This document shows positions 10,164 through 18,595 of a stretch of 64,000 bases of DNA, piece after piece. Source of the stretch: Pedobacter jeongneungensis (GTDB lineage: Bacteria > Bacteroidota > Bacteroidia > Sphingobacteriales > Sphingobacteriaceae). Under the pieces are notes generated by a model. That model made no database searches. It was not told the DNA's origin and saw only the letters and a list, made by a program, of their open reading frames with translations. Where the stretch lies: the NCBI RefSeq assembly GCF_000633455.1, contig NZ_AYMG01000020.1:62001-126000 (forward strand). The letters are read 5' to 3'. The translations under genes were made by a program, and so were the position numbers. How positions within the stretch are numbered: the stretch's first letter is position 1; the number at the start of each line of letters is the position of its first letter.

Positions 10164-10192
10164 TTGTAAATCATTGCTTTGGCTTATATTTG
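10164..10192 (+). promoter_or_regulatory. candidate Bacteroidota -33/-7 promoter for the XRE gene
   Basis: TTG at 10164-10166 and TATATTTG at 10185-10192 fit the Bacteroidota primary-sigma consensus TTTG-N(17-23)-TAnnTTTG. It lies about 100 nt upstream of the XRE start. A second TATATTTG at 10118-10125 has no well-placed -33 box. Confidence 0.4.
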
Positions 10193-10290
10193 CAAAATAA
10201 CCGTAACATCCTGCGCTAAAATCTGAAACAAAACGTAACCGATTGAGCCCGATTTTGAGCGATAATTACAAAAACCTTAACATATTATTT

Positions 10291-10725
10291 ATGGAAGGAA
10301 TCATTAATAAGGCAACACACCTTGGCTATAAAGTTGAAAGAATAAGGCGAATGAAATCCATTAGCCAGGAAACTTTAGCCAGCTCATTAGGGATGACAAG
10401 ACAAAACTTATCGAGATTAGAGCACGCCGAGGTTATAGACGATGATAAGCTGGAGCAGATTGCCCAGCAACTGGGGGTTAGCAAGGAGGATATAAAGAAC
10501 TTCAATGAGGATGCTATGTTTAATAACTTTGTACATAACAATGAAACGGTTTCTGTCTTTAATCATATTTCCAACTATCAATTATATCCAAGTGAAAAAA
10601 TAAACGAGTTGGTGGACACACTGATAAAAAGCATGCAGGAAAAGACCGAATTATACGAAGCCCTCCTAAAAAGCGAAAGGGAAAAGAATGAAATTTTAAA
10701 GAAACAGTTGATGGAAAAGGGTTAA
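10291..10725 (+). CDS. XRE-family helix-turn-helix regulator
   Basis: 144 residues from the ATG at 10291; an in-frame start 48 nt earlier is possible but adds sequence unlike a domain. Residues ~10-60 form a Cro/C1-type HTH: RIRRMKSISQETLASSLGMTRQNLSRLE, then LEQIAQQLGVSKEDI. The C-terminal part is helical and charged (ELYEALLKSEREKNEILKKQL), probably a coiled-coil dimerisation tail. It converges on the mobilisation operon and shares a palindromic terminator with the coupling-protein gene. Small XRE regulators beside mob genes often control element transfer; the target here is unknown. Confidence 0.8.
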   Translation: MEGIINKATHLGYKVERIRRMKSISQETLASSLGMTRQNLSRLEHAEVIDDDKLEQIAQQLGVSKEDIKNFNEDAMFNNFVHNNETVSVFNHISNYQLYPSEKINELVDTLIKSMQEKTELYEALLKSEREKNEILKKQLMEKG

Positions 10726-10756
10726 TTCTGAAAGCACTCTAAATAACTATCCGTAA

Positions 10757-10786
10757 AATAATGGCCTCCAATTGGAGGCCATTATT
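10757..10786. terminator. bidirectional palindromic terminator
   Basis: A perfect 30-bp palindrome with 15-nt arms (AATAATGGCCTCCAA and its complement) sits between two converging stop codons, 31 nt after the XRE gene and 4 nt after the coupling-protein gene. AT-rich ends give a U-tract in both directions, as expected of a shared rho-independent terminator. Confidence 0.8.
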
Positions 10787-10789
10787 CAT

Positions 10790-12781
10790 TTAATTCTTTT
10801 TGATAACCAGGTGCTTTAAAGAAGGATCATTGAGCATCCGCCTAATCTCATTATTGGCAATTTCCTGTACATCATTTTTCACCTGATGGTAATTGCGCAG
10901 GACCATTTCCTGGTTCACCTGCCGGATAACCGGAATGGGCTGATAAGCATCTTCTTCCTTTTTAATAGCGTCAAAATTTGCGATCACTTCACAGTCAAAT
11001 GCCTTAAGCTCTATCTTTTGATGTGGCAGATCGGAGAGGATTCCGGCAAACTGGCCAGAAGAAAGTTTGGCAATTTTGGAAGGAGGAACTGCCGCTTCCA
11101 GTTGCTTACTCTTGCTTATGGAGGTACCGCTATCACTTATAGAAAGGCTTTCACGCTCCTGCATGATCTTACCGATCTGTTCGGAGAGCTGTCTGGCGCT
11201 ATCACCGGTTTCCTGCCCGGCGAAGATATTGCCCGCAATGGACATGATGACATCCGCCTGCTCTTTACCATATTCTTTACGCAGCTGATTGATCGACTGA
11301 ACCCCCATCAGGCAGCAGATCCGGTTACTCCTCCCGGTTGAAATCGTGGGCACCAGGTCAACGAAAATGGTCGGGTATTCATCAAAGATCAACATGCTTT
11401 TCAGCTTATCCTTCTTGTTGATCACCTTTAATAGGCGATTTGCAAACAGAGCAAGCACAGCTCCATATATCTGTTGTTTTTGGGGGTTGTTGCCGATGCA
11501 AAGCACCTTTGGGTTTTCGGGATCATTAATCTCCAGGTTGAAATCACTCCCAGTCAGTACGTAATAAAGCTGGGGGGAAGCCAGCCTTGCCAGCGCGATT
11601 TTGGCGGAGGCTATCTGACCTTCGAGCTGCTCCATCACGTCATTGAGATAAGCATTTACAAAGGGATTGATCAGAACCTCGATCTCTTTTTCCAACCTCA
11701 AAATGGTGAAGAGTTTATCGTAATCCAGCTGGATCAGCTCGATCACATGGGGAAGCGTGCAATAAGCACCATCCTGATACTTTCTCAAAAACCAGATGAT
11801 CGCAGTAACAAAATTCAGGGCACTTTCGACAAAAAAATCCCCTTGTTTGGTCTGCCAGATTTTGTTAAGCCCAAGAAGAATCGTACGTGAGGATTCCGAC
11901 GCATCGGTAATGTCTGCCATACTATTCGGCTCCAATGGGTTGCCACGATGGGAACGTGAAGGGTCTTCAAAATTGATGAACAGGCACTCCGGCTTCCCAC
12001 TATACTTATGCTTGTTCTTTAAAAAATGATTGTAGGCGATAATGGAGAGGTCGGGGAATTTAAAATCGTAAACCAGCATGGTAAACGGATCTTTTTCCTT
12101 TCCCAGCGCCTGCGCTATAAACTGCCGGATCAAAAACGCGGTCTTACCGGCACCTGCAGATCCGGAGATTAAAACGCTACGATACACCGCAATACAATTT
12201 AGCCAGCCCTTGCGCCACTTGTTTTTTAAGCGGTACTTCATCGGGATGTTAACCGAGTTCTCATTGACCAGAAGCCGCTCTTCCTGGGGAAAGGTTTCAT
12301 TCTCCAGGTTGAAAATGTCCTTATTATTAAAGCTGCTTTTTAATATCCTGGAGCATAATGTTCCGCCAGATAAAGTGAGCAAGTAGCCAACTGAAAGTAT
12401 GCCCATGTAGGTCATTGCCTGCACTGAATAGTCCATCTTCGGCAACAAGGATAGGTAGGAGAAAATGTAAATAGCCAGACCTGAAAGGAGGTATGCAAAT
12501 GCAGTTTTATAACCAAGTTTCTCGTCCTTTTTTCCCTTAGCACCCAATAGGGAAATAGCCAAGAATCCCAGGGCGATGAGTTTGGACTTATGGAAGCAGG
12601 TGAGCAATCCCGTGTTTCGGATGTTGCCTAATATGCGGTCTGTAAAAATGGTTGTGAGCTGCCACTCCTTAAAGGCAGCATATAAAAAATAGTAACAATG
12701 AATAAATAGAATGATGATGCTTATAAGCCTTGTCATGTCGAGAATCTTCCTGAGCGCCTGTTCGTTTTCACCTGTCTGCAT
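10790..12781 (-). CDS. mobC: type IV coupling protein (TraG/MobC-like conjugative ATPase)
   Basis: 663 residues. The N-terminus has hydrophobic segments near 17-36, 66-82, 95-114 and 120-140. A Walker A motif GSAGAGKT is at 207-214 and a Walker B-like SMLIFDEYP at 462-470. This is the layout of VirD4/TraG-type coupling proteins, inner-membrane ATPases that link the relaxosome to a secretion channel. It is the last gene of a minus-strand mobilisation operon, 5 nt after the relaxase, matching the mobA-mobB-mobC order of Bacteroidota transfer regions. No channel genes are in the window, so it would have to use a mating apparatus encoded elsewhere. The gene symbol is by analogy. Confidence 0.88.
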   Translation of the reverse strand: MQTGENEQALRKILDMTRLISIIILFIHCYYFLYAAFKEWQLTTIFTDRILGNIRNTGLLTCFHKSKLIALGFLAISLLGAKGKKDEKLGYKTAFAYLLSGLAIYIFSYLSLLPKMDYSVQAMTYMGILSVGYLLTLSGGTLCSRILKSSFNNKDIFNLENETFPQEERLLVNENSVNIPMKYRLKNKWRKGWLNCIAVYRSVLISGSAGAGKTAFLIRQFIAQALGKEKDPFTMLVYDFKFPDLSIIAYNHFLKNKHKYSGKPECLFINFEDPSRSHRGNPLEPNSMADITDASESSRTILLGLNKIWQTKQGDFFVESALNFVTAIIWFLRKYQDGAYCTLPHVIELIQLDYDKLFTILRLEKEIEVLINPFVNAYLNDVMEQLEGQIASAKIALARLASPQLYYVLTGSDFNLEINDPENPKVLCIGNNPQKQQIYGAVLALFANRLLKVINKKDKLKSMLIFDEYPTIFVDLVPTISTGRSNRICCLMGVQSINQLRKEYGKEQADVIMSIAGNIFAGQETGDSARQLSEQIGKIMQERESLSISDSGTSISKSKQLEAAVPPSKIAKLSSGQFAGILSDLPHQKIELKAFDCEVIANFDAIKKEEDAYQPIPVIRQVNQEMVLRNYHQVKNDVQEIANNEIRRMLNDPSLKHLVIKKN

Positions 12782-12786
12782 GATGT

Positions 12787-14100
12787 TTATAGATTTGAAT
12801 TGTTTATGGATTTTCGTTTTTTTCTTCTTTTTTTCTTTCCGCTGAGTTCATATGGAGTGGAGCCGGAATTGGCGTCGTGCTGGGCCAGTTCTTCCAGCAA
12901 TTGTCCGGCGATGGAATTGTCCGGGGCATAGTCTGGCCCGGAAAACTGAGGAGGTAAGGAGGAATGATTAGCAGCGGTACTGCCTTTTTCAGGCGCATGC
13001 TGCCGGGGATTTTGGAGGATAATTCTTTCCTGACCGGTACTTACACCTGCCGGTTCGAACCGGTCAAGTATACCTTTTGTGCCATAGGCTTTGCCCAGGT
13101 CACTTCCCTTAAATACACTTTTGGAATTGTGGTCGACATAGGTAAGGCCAAAGACCGTACCGTCTTTTGTCTTCCTGATAATGGTATCTATACCGCCCTG
13201 TTCAAGAACCTGTATCAACCTATTGAGGCTGGTGGTTTTAGGCGATAACAAGGCAAGGTCTATTGCGGTCCTTAAGGCTTTTTTACCGGATTGCTTAGCT
13301 TTATCGTTAGCGATAAATATTGGAGCGAGGTTCTTTAGCGTAGGCTTATTATAGAAATCGCTGGCCTTTATCGGTACCCCAAGCAGACTACCATCCTTAT
13401 CAAGAATACGGTAGGTGAGGCCGCCATTTTTATATACATGGGATTCCGTTGAGCCCTGATCGGCTATGACATTATAGAGTTTAAGCACTGCATTCAGTTC
13501 GGGAAGCGAGCTGAATTTATAAGCTTTGAGTACAGAGGTGAGTATGCTGGAGATAGCCCTTTTCGTTTCCGATTTGCCATATTCCGCCCTTATATTTACC
13601 GGCTCTATATCATTGGCTTTCCGTTTGGGACTGTCCTCAGCCTTAACCAAATTGAAATCAATTTCGATTTCTTTCCGGGCACGTTCTGAATAGATCTTGC
13701 CCAAATTGTGCAGGCTGATCGGAGAGCCGTCATTGCGGATATTGGTGGTGACAATATGGAGGTGTGGATGCCCGGCATCCCTATGCTCATAAAGAAGATA
13801 AGGTTGTCCGGCAAAGCCAAGCTTATCCAGATAAGCTGCCGTAATCTCCTTTAATCTATCCTGGGAATGGTGCTCAGAAGGATCAAAATTCAGCGAAATA
13901 TGAACGCAGTTTACCTTTACACTTTCGCGTTTGGAGGCCTGTTGCTTTAGCCTGCCCAGCTTCTGATTAAAAGATAATTTATCGGCCTCTTTTAAGTAGT
14001 AAGCTGCTTCAAAACATGTGGCAGCACCTTCTTTTACCTTGTTCTCATTGTAGTTCAGCACCTGCCTGAAGGAACTGCCCAGGTGGATTACCGAAACCAT
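12787..14100 (-). CDS. mobB: MobB-like HUH relaxase
   Basis: 437 residues. The relaxase/mobilisation nuclease domain (PF03432-type) covers about residues 1-180. The metal-binding histidine triad is visible as HRDAGHPHLH at 106-115, and Tyr17 (VLNYNENKV) is the likely nicking tyrosine. A DNA relaxase nicks at oriT and pilots the strand into the recipient. The C-terminal third is basic and low-complexity, ending KKKRRKKRKS. The start overlaps the upstream ribbon-helix-helix gene by 13 nt, and a hairpin-rich oriT candidate lies about 380 nt upstream. Domain identity is secure from the motif; the symbol is by analogy with Bacteroides mob loci. Confidence 0.9.
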   Translation of the reverse strand: MVSVIHLGSSFRQVLNYNENKVKEGAATCFEAAYYLKEADKLSFNQKLGRLKQQASKRESVKVNCVHISLNFDPSEHHSQDRLKEITAAYLDKLGFAGQPYLLYEHRDAGHPHLHIVTTNIRNDGSPISLHNLGKIYSERARKEIEIDFNLVKAEDSPKRKANDIEPVNIRAEYGKSETKRAISSILTSVLKAYKFSSLPELNAVLKLYNVIADQGSTESHVYKNGGLTYRILDKDGSLLGVPIKASDFYNKPTLKNLAPIFIANDKAKQSGKKALRTAIDLALLSPKTTSLNRLIQVLEQGGIDTIIRKTKDGTVFGLTYVDHNSKSVFKGSDLGKAYGTKGILDRFEPAGVSTGQERIILQNPRQHAPEKGSTAANHSSLPPQFSGPDYAPDNSIAGQLLEELAQHDANSGSTPYELSGKKKRRKKRKSINNSNL

Positions 14101-14477
14101 TCGTCATTAATTTTATCCAGGTGACGGGTAATGGCATCCACACTTTTCTGGAAGGTTCTTTTGCCCAGTTCCCAGGATATCAACCACTGCTCCAGCTCAC
14201 CGCCCTGGTTCAGGCTATGCAGTTTTTTCACTGCCTGGTTCAGGTTATTACCGGCAGCTTTAAGTTCCATTTTGAGCTGGGCCAGGACGGTTACAAAGTC
14301 ATCCAGGGATTCGTTTCTGATCTTGCCGATATGGGGTTTGCCCAGGATGATTTTGCGGACATAATCACTTAATTTTCGGCTGGTGGTCTTTGAAAAAGTT
14401 TTTAAAATGGCATGGTGCTCCGCTGTTGTCAGGCGCACCTGCAGCAGCTTAATGCGGTTGTTTTTTTGATCTTCCAT
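14088..14477 (-). CDS. mobA: MobA-like ribbon-helix-helix relaxosome accessory protein
   Basis: 129 residues from ATG 14477; a GTG one codon earlier is also in frame. The N-terminal half has IKLLQVRLTTAEHHAIL, then SDYVRKIILGKP, typical of MobC/MobA-type RHH proteins (Arc fold) that bind oriT and position the relaxase. The C-terminal half is helical (ELKAAGNNLNQAVKKLHSL). It is the first gene of the mob operon, immediately downstream of the candidate oriT, and overlaps the relaxase start. Assignment is strong from motif plus context. Confidence 0.82.
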   Translation of the reverse strand: MEDQKNNRIKLLQVRLTTAEHHAILKTFSKTTSRKLSDYVRKIILGKPHIGKIRNESLDDFVTVLAQLKMELKAAGNNLNQAVKKLHSLNQGGELEQWLISWELGKRTFQKSVDAITRHLDKINDEWFR

Positions 14478-14480
14478 CAC

Positions 14481-14664
14481 GTTATCGTTTTCACTTCAAA
14501 AAAGTATTGCTATCGAATAGAGCCTGCCCACGACTCCGGAGAAAAAGGGCAGCCAGAGCCGGTTGTATTACAACCGTACATCTGGCCGATGACGGGGCTC
14601 ACAGGTCATCGGTCCTTCTTTTTTATTTAGAAGGCTATTTTGTGATCCCGGGGAATTGATATGA
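14481..14664. other. candidate origin of transfer (oriT) region
   Basis: The 184-bp gap between the primase stop and the mob RHH gene is dense in dyad symmetry: CTGCCC/GGGCAG (14524-14529 and 14547-14552), CGGTTGTA-T-TACAACCG (14560-14576), and CCGATGAC/GTCATCGG (14586-14593 and 14605-14612) followed by a T-run on the plus strand. oriT sites of Bacteroidota mobilisable elements lie directly upstream of the first mob gene, as here. No nic consensus could be assigned, and the last hairpin could equally be a terminator. Confidence 0.5.
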
Positions 14665-15567
14665 TCATGGTGGCTTTTCAGGCATATCTTTCAATCCGTC
14701 TGGAAACCGATGACCCTTGCATAAGAAATCATTCAGGTCTTCAAAGCCGGTATATAGAAAGGAGCGGTCCTGGAATTTTGAATTTCGTTCAATTGCTGAG
14801 CTGGTGCAGTTCTTGCCTGCAGGATTATTATCGAGGTAAAGATGGACTTCATCATAATGGAGTATCTCTTCCGTAGCACCCTCGAAAAAGGCGAGGCTGT
14901 TAAGCACCAGGAAATCGTTATTACTGACTGTGGTTGGTTGAAGGGACAGAAAGGACAGGAAGTCGAAAAATCCTTCAAAAACGCTTAGCCGGACGTTGCC
15001 AGTTTTAAACCAGGTTACTGTCTTTGGGGAATTGCTGCCTTTGAAGAATTTATTGCGTAGCTCGTAACCGCCAAGTTTATTGACAAAGCCAATTGCAAAA
15101 TATTTTTTATTACCAATATCAAAGTCGACTTCATTGCAATATTGGAAGGCTAAACTATGAGCTATTTTCCGAGAGGATATATAGTGGAGGAGCGCAGGGT
15201 GTGAAAGCGGCTTTGTGTTGCTTATTTTTATCCTGGTATCCGGGATTGTCGCAATCGCTAAATCTGGACCAGGGAATGAAGTAGATCCATTAGATAAGCC
15301 CGATAAAAAATCGCTGACGGAACACCGGAAGTAAAGGGTGCCGAAATCAATCAGGTTACCACCCTGCCCCAGTCCGAAATCATACCATCGGTTAAGCTTC
15401 CGGTCAATTTTAAAAGAGGCCGTTTTCTCAATTCTAAGTGGAGATAGGTACCAGTAACTGTTTCCTCTTATTTTTTGTGGCAGAATACCCAATGATTCCA
15501 GGTAAATCACGATATCCCTATCTCTGGCTGCCTCACAGGATACCTTATGCATTTTTTTGTCCATCAT
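14665..15567 (-). CDS. Toprim-domain DNA primase-like protein
   Basis: 300 residues from ATG 15567; an in-frame TTG 27 nt earlier is possible. Residues 25-80 resemble the CHC2 primase zinc-finger region (YLSPLRIEKTASFKIDRK, then WYDFGLGQGG) but the zinc-binding cysteines are missing. The C-terminal half carries Toprim-like strands: VFEGFFDFLSFLSL, DFLVLNSLAFF and HLYLDNNPAG. Such proteins are standard in Bacteroidota conjugative and mobilisable elements, where they probably prime complementary-strand synthesis after transfer. It precedes the mob operon on the same strand. The loss of zinc ligands makes its primer-making activity uncertain. Confidence 0.82.
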   Translation of the reverse strand: MMDKKMHKVSCEAARDRDIVIYLESLGILPQKIRGNSYWYLSPLRIEKTASFKIDRKLNRWYDFGLGQGGNLIDFGTLYFRCSVSDFLSGLSNGSTSFPGPDLAIATIPDTRIKISNTKPLSHPALLHYISSRKIAHSLAFQYCNEVDFDIGNKKYFAIGFVNKLGGYELRNKFFKGSNSPKTVTWFKTGNVRLSVFEGFFDFLSFLSLQPTTVSNNDFLVLNSLAFFEGATEEILHYDEVHLYLDNNPAGKNCTSSAIERNSKFQDRSFLYTGFEDLNDFLCKGHRFPDGLKDMPEKPP

Positions 15568-15727
15568 CCTCAAAATCCTTTCAACTAAAATCAATGCGTG
15601 TAGGACAAAAATATCAGGCTGGTGGCGTATTACAGCGACATGCTAAAATTCTACGGAGGTAAAAACAGGATGATGCATTTACATTTGTGCCGTGATCAAT
15701 AGTGATTAGGATTTAAAAAAAAGCAAG

Positions 15728-16006
15728 ATGAACACAAACGAGATTTCAAGGGTTTATGATACCCTGTTGAGCGTACCGAGTATGGACGAGATGATTAAGC
15801 TGGATAAGCGGATCAGCAGAAAAATAGTGCTACTCCTGAGCCATGTGATTGAAGGAGGATTGAAGTCGAAAGATGGCAGCATCTCCCAGCTGCTCTCCGT
15901 GCTGCCCAAAGAGGCTGTTTCTGAAATCCAGGATTTTGCGGAAGATTGTCTTAGCAAAGCCGGGCTAAAGGAAGTCAAGCTCAAACTGGAGCAGCTTTCC
16001 GCTTAG
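15728..16006 (+). CDS. small helical protein of unknown function
   Basis: 92 residues, ATG preceded by an A-rich leader. The sequence is helical and charged with no signal peptide or membrane segment (for example EISRVYDTLLSVPSMDEMIK and SISQLLSVLPKEAVSEIQDF). It is transcribed away from the primase gene and followed by a clear terminator hairpin at 16027. The family is not recognised. Its place between mob and PRTRC modules suggests an accessory gene of the mobile element. Confidence 0.6.
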   Translation: MNTNEISRVYDTLLSVPSMDEMIKLDKRISRKIVLLLSHVIEGGLKSKDGSISQLLSVLPKEAVSEIQDFAEDCLSKAGLKEVKLKLEQLSA

Positions 16007-16026
16007 CTAAGATCCACAGGAAAAGT

Positions 16027-16060
16027 AATGGGCATAGGGTTTACACCTCGTGCCCATTTT
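16027..16060 (+). terminator. rho-independent terminator
   Basis: Arms AATGGGCA (16027-16034) and TGCCCATT (16051-16058) are followed by TT, 20 nt after the small helical gene. The 16-nt loop can itself pair weakly (AGGG with CCT). Confidence 0.7.
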
Positions 16061-16156
16061 GCGTTTTGGTGGGGTAAAAAACTACAAGGTTGAAAAGGGT
16101 TGTAAAATGAGCTTAGGAGTTATCTGCTCTTTTGAAAAAATAAAATTCAAAAGCGT

Positions 16157-16942
16157 ATGAAAACAAAATTAAAAATGAGCGGATTGATCATCGTGTTCGC
16201 AGTCCTTATTGGCTGTACAAAAGAAAAAAACCAGGGTCGGCAAAATGATCCTTTAGTTACTGATGTGAAACCCGATCTTATAAACACTTATAGTGGGCCT
16301 GCGGCAAATAACCGGAACCCATATGACAGCATCGGCATTGAGCACAATAAACTCCTTGATTCTTTACGGAATTATGTAGCCGTCAATAACGATACCACCC
16401 ATGCAGGCGCGGTAAAGTACCTGCAACAATATTTCCTGAAGCATAAAGGGATCAGGGTTTACCCGGTAATGGAGAAAGAAACCGGGATAGCAATTATCCA
16501 GGACTACCATAAATTCATGCAGCAGCCGGGTTTTTCAGTGGAAGCGCAAAAGTATATCCTGGAAATGATGACCGTACTCGATGGCATAAGAGATATGGAA
16601 CATTTTGAAGCCTACCGGGATAAACTGATCAGTATAGAAAATTCGGTATTGATTTCCCGGTTGGATATTAAAGAAGCCAAATACATCCTGGCTACCGCTT
16701 CTGTCCTTCGTCATTCGGGATATTACTGGATGAAGGTTTTTTCTTCCGGTATGAAACCCAAAAGGGGAATATTGGGGATCTTGAGGAAAATAGCAGGCGT
16801 GATAACGGCTATTGCTGCAGATGCAACGGTAGTGGGATGGCATTTGGTCAAAAACTCGCCTTACGATGTACTGATAGAGGAAACGGTTACCTGGAGTGAG
16901 GTATGCGGTTATTACACCGGGTGGTACCCTGATGGATTGTGA
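16157..16942 (+). CDS. putative lipoprotein of unknown function
   Basis: 261 residues. A type II signal peptide is visible (SGLIIVFAVLIGC, lipobox LIGC with Cys20), so the mature protein is probably membrane-anchored. The rest is soluble and helical, ending in aromatic-rich VCGYYTGWYPDGL. A short hydrophobic patch occurs near 210-225 (GVITAIAADATVVGW). The family is not recognised. It is a monocistronic plus-strand gene between the mob and PRTRC modules, both on the minus strand, and ends before a large nested hairpin at 16968. Confidence 0.7.
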   Translation: MKTKLKMSGLIIVFAVLIGCTKEKNQGRQNDPLVTDVKPDLINTYSGPAANNRNPYDSIGIEHNKLLDSLRNYVAVNNDTTHAGAVKYLQQYFLKHKGIRVYPVMEKETGIAIIQDYHKFMQQPGFSVEAQKYILEMMTVLDGIRDMEHFEAYRDKLISIENSVLISRLDIKEAKYILATASVLRHSGYYWMKVFSSGMKPKRGILGILRKIAGVITAIAADATVVGWHLVKNSPYDVLIEETVTWSEVCGYYTGWYPDGL

Positions 16943-16967
16943 TAAATATAATACCATCAACAAACGC

Positions 16968-17022
16968 GCAGCCGCCAACCCCGATTCCGAAAGGAATAAT
17001 TAGCAGAGGGGTTGGCGGCTGC
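16968..17022. terminator. large nested hairpin between convergent genes
   Basis: A perfect 15-bp stem (GCAGCCGCCAACCCC at 16968-16982 with its complement at 17008-17022) encloses a second stem ATTCC-GAAA-GGAAT at 16984-16997 closed by a GNRA tetraloop. It lies between the lipoprotein and PRTRC ThiF genes, which converge. Neither side has a strong T-run, so it could be a bidirectional terminator or another structured element. Confidence 0.6.
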
Positions 17023-17081
17023 TCCTTCTCCGGCCGCACCTATGACCGAAATTATAGGAGCTGGACGAATTTTAAGCTCCG

Positions 17082-17882
17082 TTAGGTCACTTTCAAGGGT
17101 GCTGACGTGAAATCCTTTAGGTTGGTGAAAAAGCCCCTGTTTTCGGTCATTCCTGTACTGAAAATCTGCCAAAGCAATGATGCACCCAATATGGCAATAT
17201 GGGGATTGATAAATAAATCCTGTTTTTGCAATGCCTCCGCTGTAGAGCAGCTTGGTTCATTTTGATCATCGGTTACTTCCAATAAATTTCTAAATTCATC
17301 TGTGATGAACGGTAAAACGGATACGGGCTTATATCGTTTTGTTGGTGGCTGTTTTATCTCAGGGATGGTTCCCAATACTACCTGCCCGGTACTTTGAGAA
17401 TTTCCGGTGTCCAACCAATACAACGGTGCGTCCCGGTGGATAGCGGTTCTTTTTCGGAAGCAGGAAAGTATATCCGCAATTTCAAACCGGGCTTTTGCCG
17501 TATCCACGCAGGATATATACAGGTTGGCCTGTATTTCAGGACAGCCATGCATATTTTTTTCGAACCGTTCTGTTTTCGCTTTCCAGTTAAAGCCGAAAAA
17601 GCGGTTGATTTTATTGACCAGCGCAACGGATTTCGGAAGACCGATCTCGGATTCTGCAAAAAGCTGCCTGCCTATGTTGGGCTGCGTTACTACGTCATCA
17701 TCCCAAAGGTTTACCTGTAGGCCTGGGTGGCCTATATGATTTAAAGAATAATTCATTTTTGCAAGGGCTGTCAGCATGTGGCTTCCGGTACCACCACCGC
17801 CGATCAGGTTAACCGTTACCGGGTTTGTCGGATTGATCAGGAAATTATGGGTAAAGTGTATTGGTGTTTTAACAGCTTTCAT
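17082..17882 (-). CDS. PRTRC system ThiF family protein
   Basis: 266 residues of the ThiF/E1-like nucleotide-binding fold. GGGGTGSH at 28-35 is the dinucleotide-binding glycine motif, followed by LQVNLWDDDVVTQPNIGRQ, the ThiF acidic strand and Asn-Arg segment. ThiF/MoeB proteins adenylate the C-terminus of ubiquitin-like partners, and a ThiF homologue is one of the defining members of the PRTRC cassette (ParB-related, ThiF-related). Its ATG overlaps the PRTRC B stop as ATGA. Substrate and role within PRTRC elements are unknown. It is the last gene of the cassette. Confidence 0.88.
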   Translation of the reverse strand: MKAVKTPIHFTHNFLINPTNPVTVNLIGGGGTGSHMLTALAKMNYSLNHIGHPGLQVNLWDDDVVTQPNIGRQLFAESEIGLPKSVALVNKINRFFGFNWKAKTERFEKNMHGCPEIQANLYISCVDTAKARFEIADILSCFRKRTAIHRDAPLYWLDTGNSQSTGQVVLGTIPEIKQPPTKRYKPVSVLPFITDEFRNLLEVTDDQNEPSCSTAEALQKQDLFINPHIAILGASLLWQIFSTGMTENRGFFTNLKDFTSAPLKVT

Positions 17883-18595
17883 AACAGGTCTTTTATTTTT
17901 AGTGGAGTAGCAATCAGATTTTCTACCGGGAATGCCTTCCCGGTTTTATAAAGTGCCTGCCAAAGTTGGACGATATTGCCTTTCACCGGAACGTGGCCGT
18001 GCATGGTATGGCTAAAATAAGAGTTGTAAAAATAGGCCTGCCACCGCTCCATAAAATCTTCCAGGCAGCAGTCTTCTTCGATTCTGATTTCAACTGTTCC
18101 CATACATACCTTTCCGCTTTCATAAACATTAAAGAAAGGGGCATGATATAGCTTTTGGTTGGCGTCCGGTTTTATCTTGTTAGGGGACTTGACCGCATAA
18201 ACAGAAAGGCCGGATTTGTTGGCCTTCCAGATCATAGCCGGGACAGCAACGCTGCCGCATGGGATACCCAGGGTTTCAATAAACCGTAGGCTAACCTTTT
18301 GAGGCGGCGTGTACCAAATGGCAAAGCCTTCTATTGCAGTAGAGGTATAGAGTAAATTTTCCGGCAAAAGGTTTCGGGACTGCAGGAATGTGTTGCTCAG
18401 TTCTGCGGTATTAGCAAGTGATTTTGCCAATGCAATACTTTCGGAAACAGAAAGGGGATGGGCATTTAAGGGTTTGCCGTTTTTTCCGATATCGAACGCT
18501 TCAATATAAAAATTGTCAGCGTTTACGGATTCGTAAACTAATAGCGCTTTCTTAGGCTCGTAGACCTGCTCAAAAGTCTGATTAATCTTTATCAT
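17879..18595 (-). CDS. PRTRC system protein B
   Basis: 238 residues. Central segments PQKVSLRFIETLGIPCGSV, then AMIWKANKSGLSVYAVKS, followed by CMGTVEIRIEEDCCLEDF, match what I recall of PRTRC protein B, and the order (before ThiF) fits. No catalytic motif is recognised. The start overlaps the preceding F-like gene by 14 nt and the stop overlaps ThiF, so the cassette is translationally coupled. Function is unknown. The name rests on family memory plus context. Confidence 0.82.
   Translation of the reverse strand: MIKINQTFEQVYEPKKALLVYESVNADNFYIEAFDIGKNGKPLNAHPLSVSESIALAKSLANTAELSNTFLQSRNLLPENLLYTSTAIEGFAIWYTPPQKVSLRFIETLGIPCGSVAVPAMIWKANKSGLSVYAVKSPNKIKPDANQKLYHAPFFNVYESGKVCMGTVEIRIEEDCCLEDFMERWQAYFYNSYFSHTMHGHVPVKGNIVQLWQALYKTGKAFPVENLIATPLKIKDLL

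Larger units (their letters stand above)
9705..10290. other. intergenic region with nested inverted repeats and a promoter
   Basis: This divergent region between the coiled-coil gene and the XRE regulator holds no convincing gene. It contains two adjacent hairpin-forming repeats (9847-10004) and a Bacteroidota-type promoter near 10164-10192, both listed separately. The rest is AT-rich and unassigned. Confidence 0.6.
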
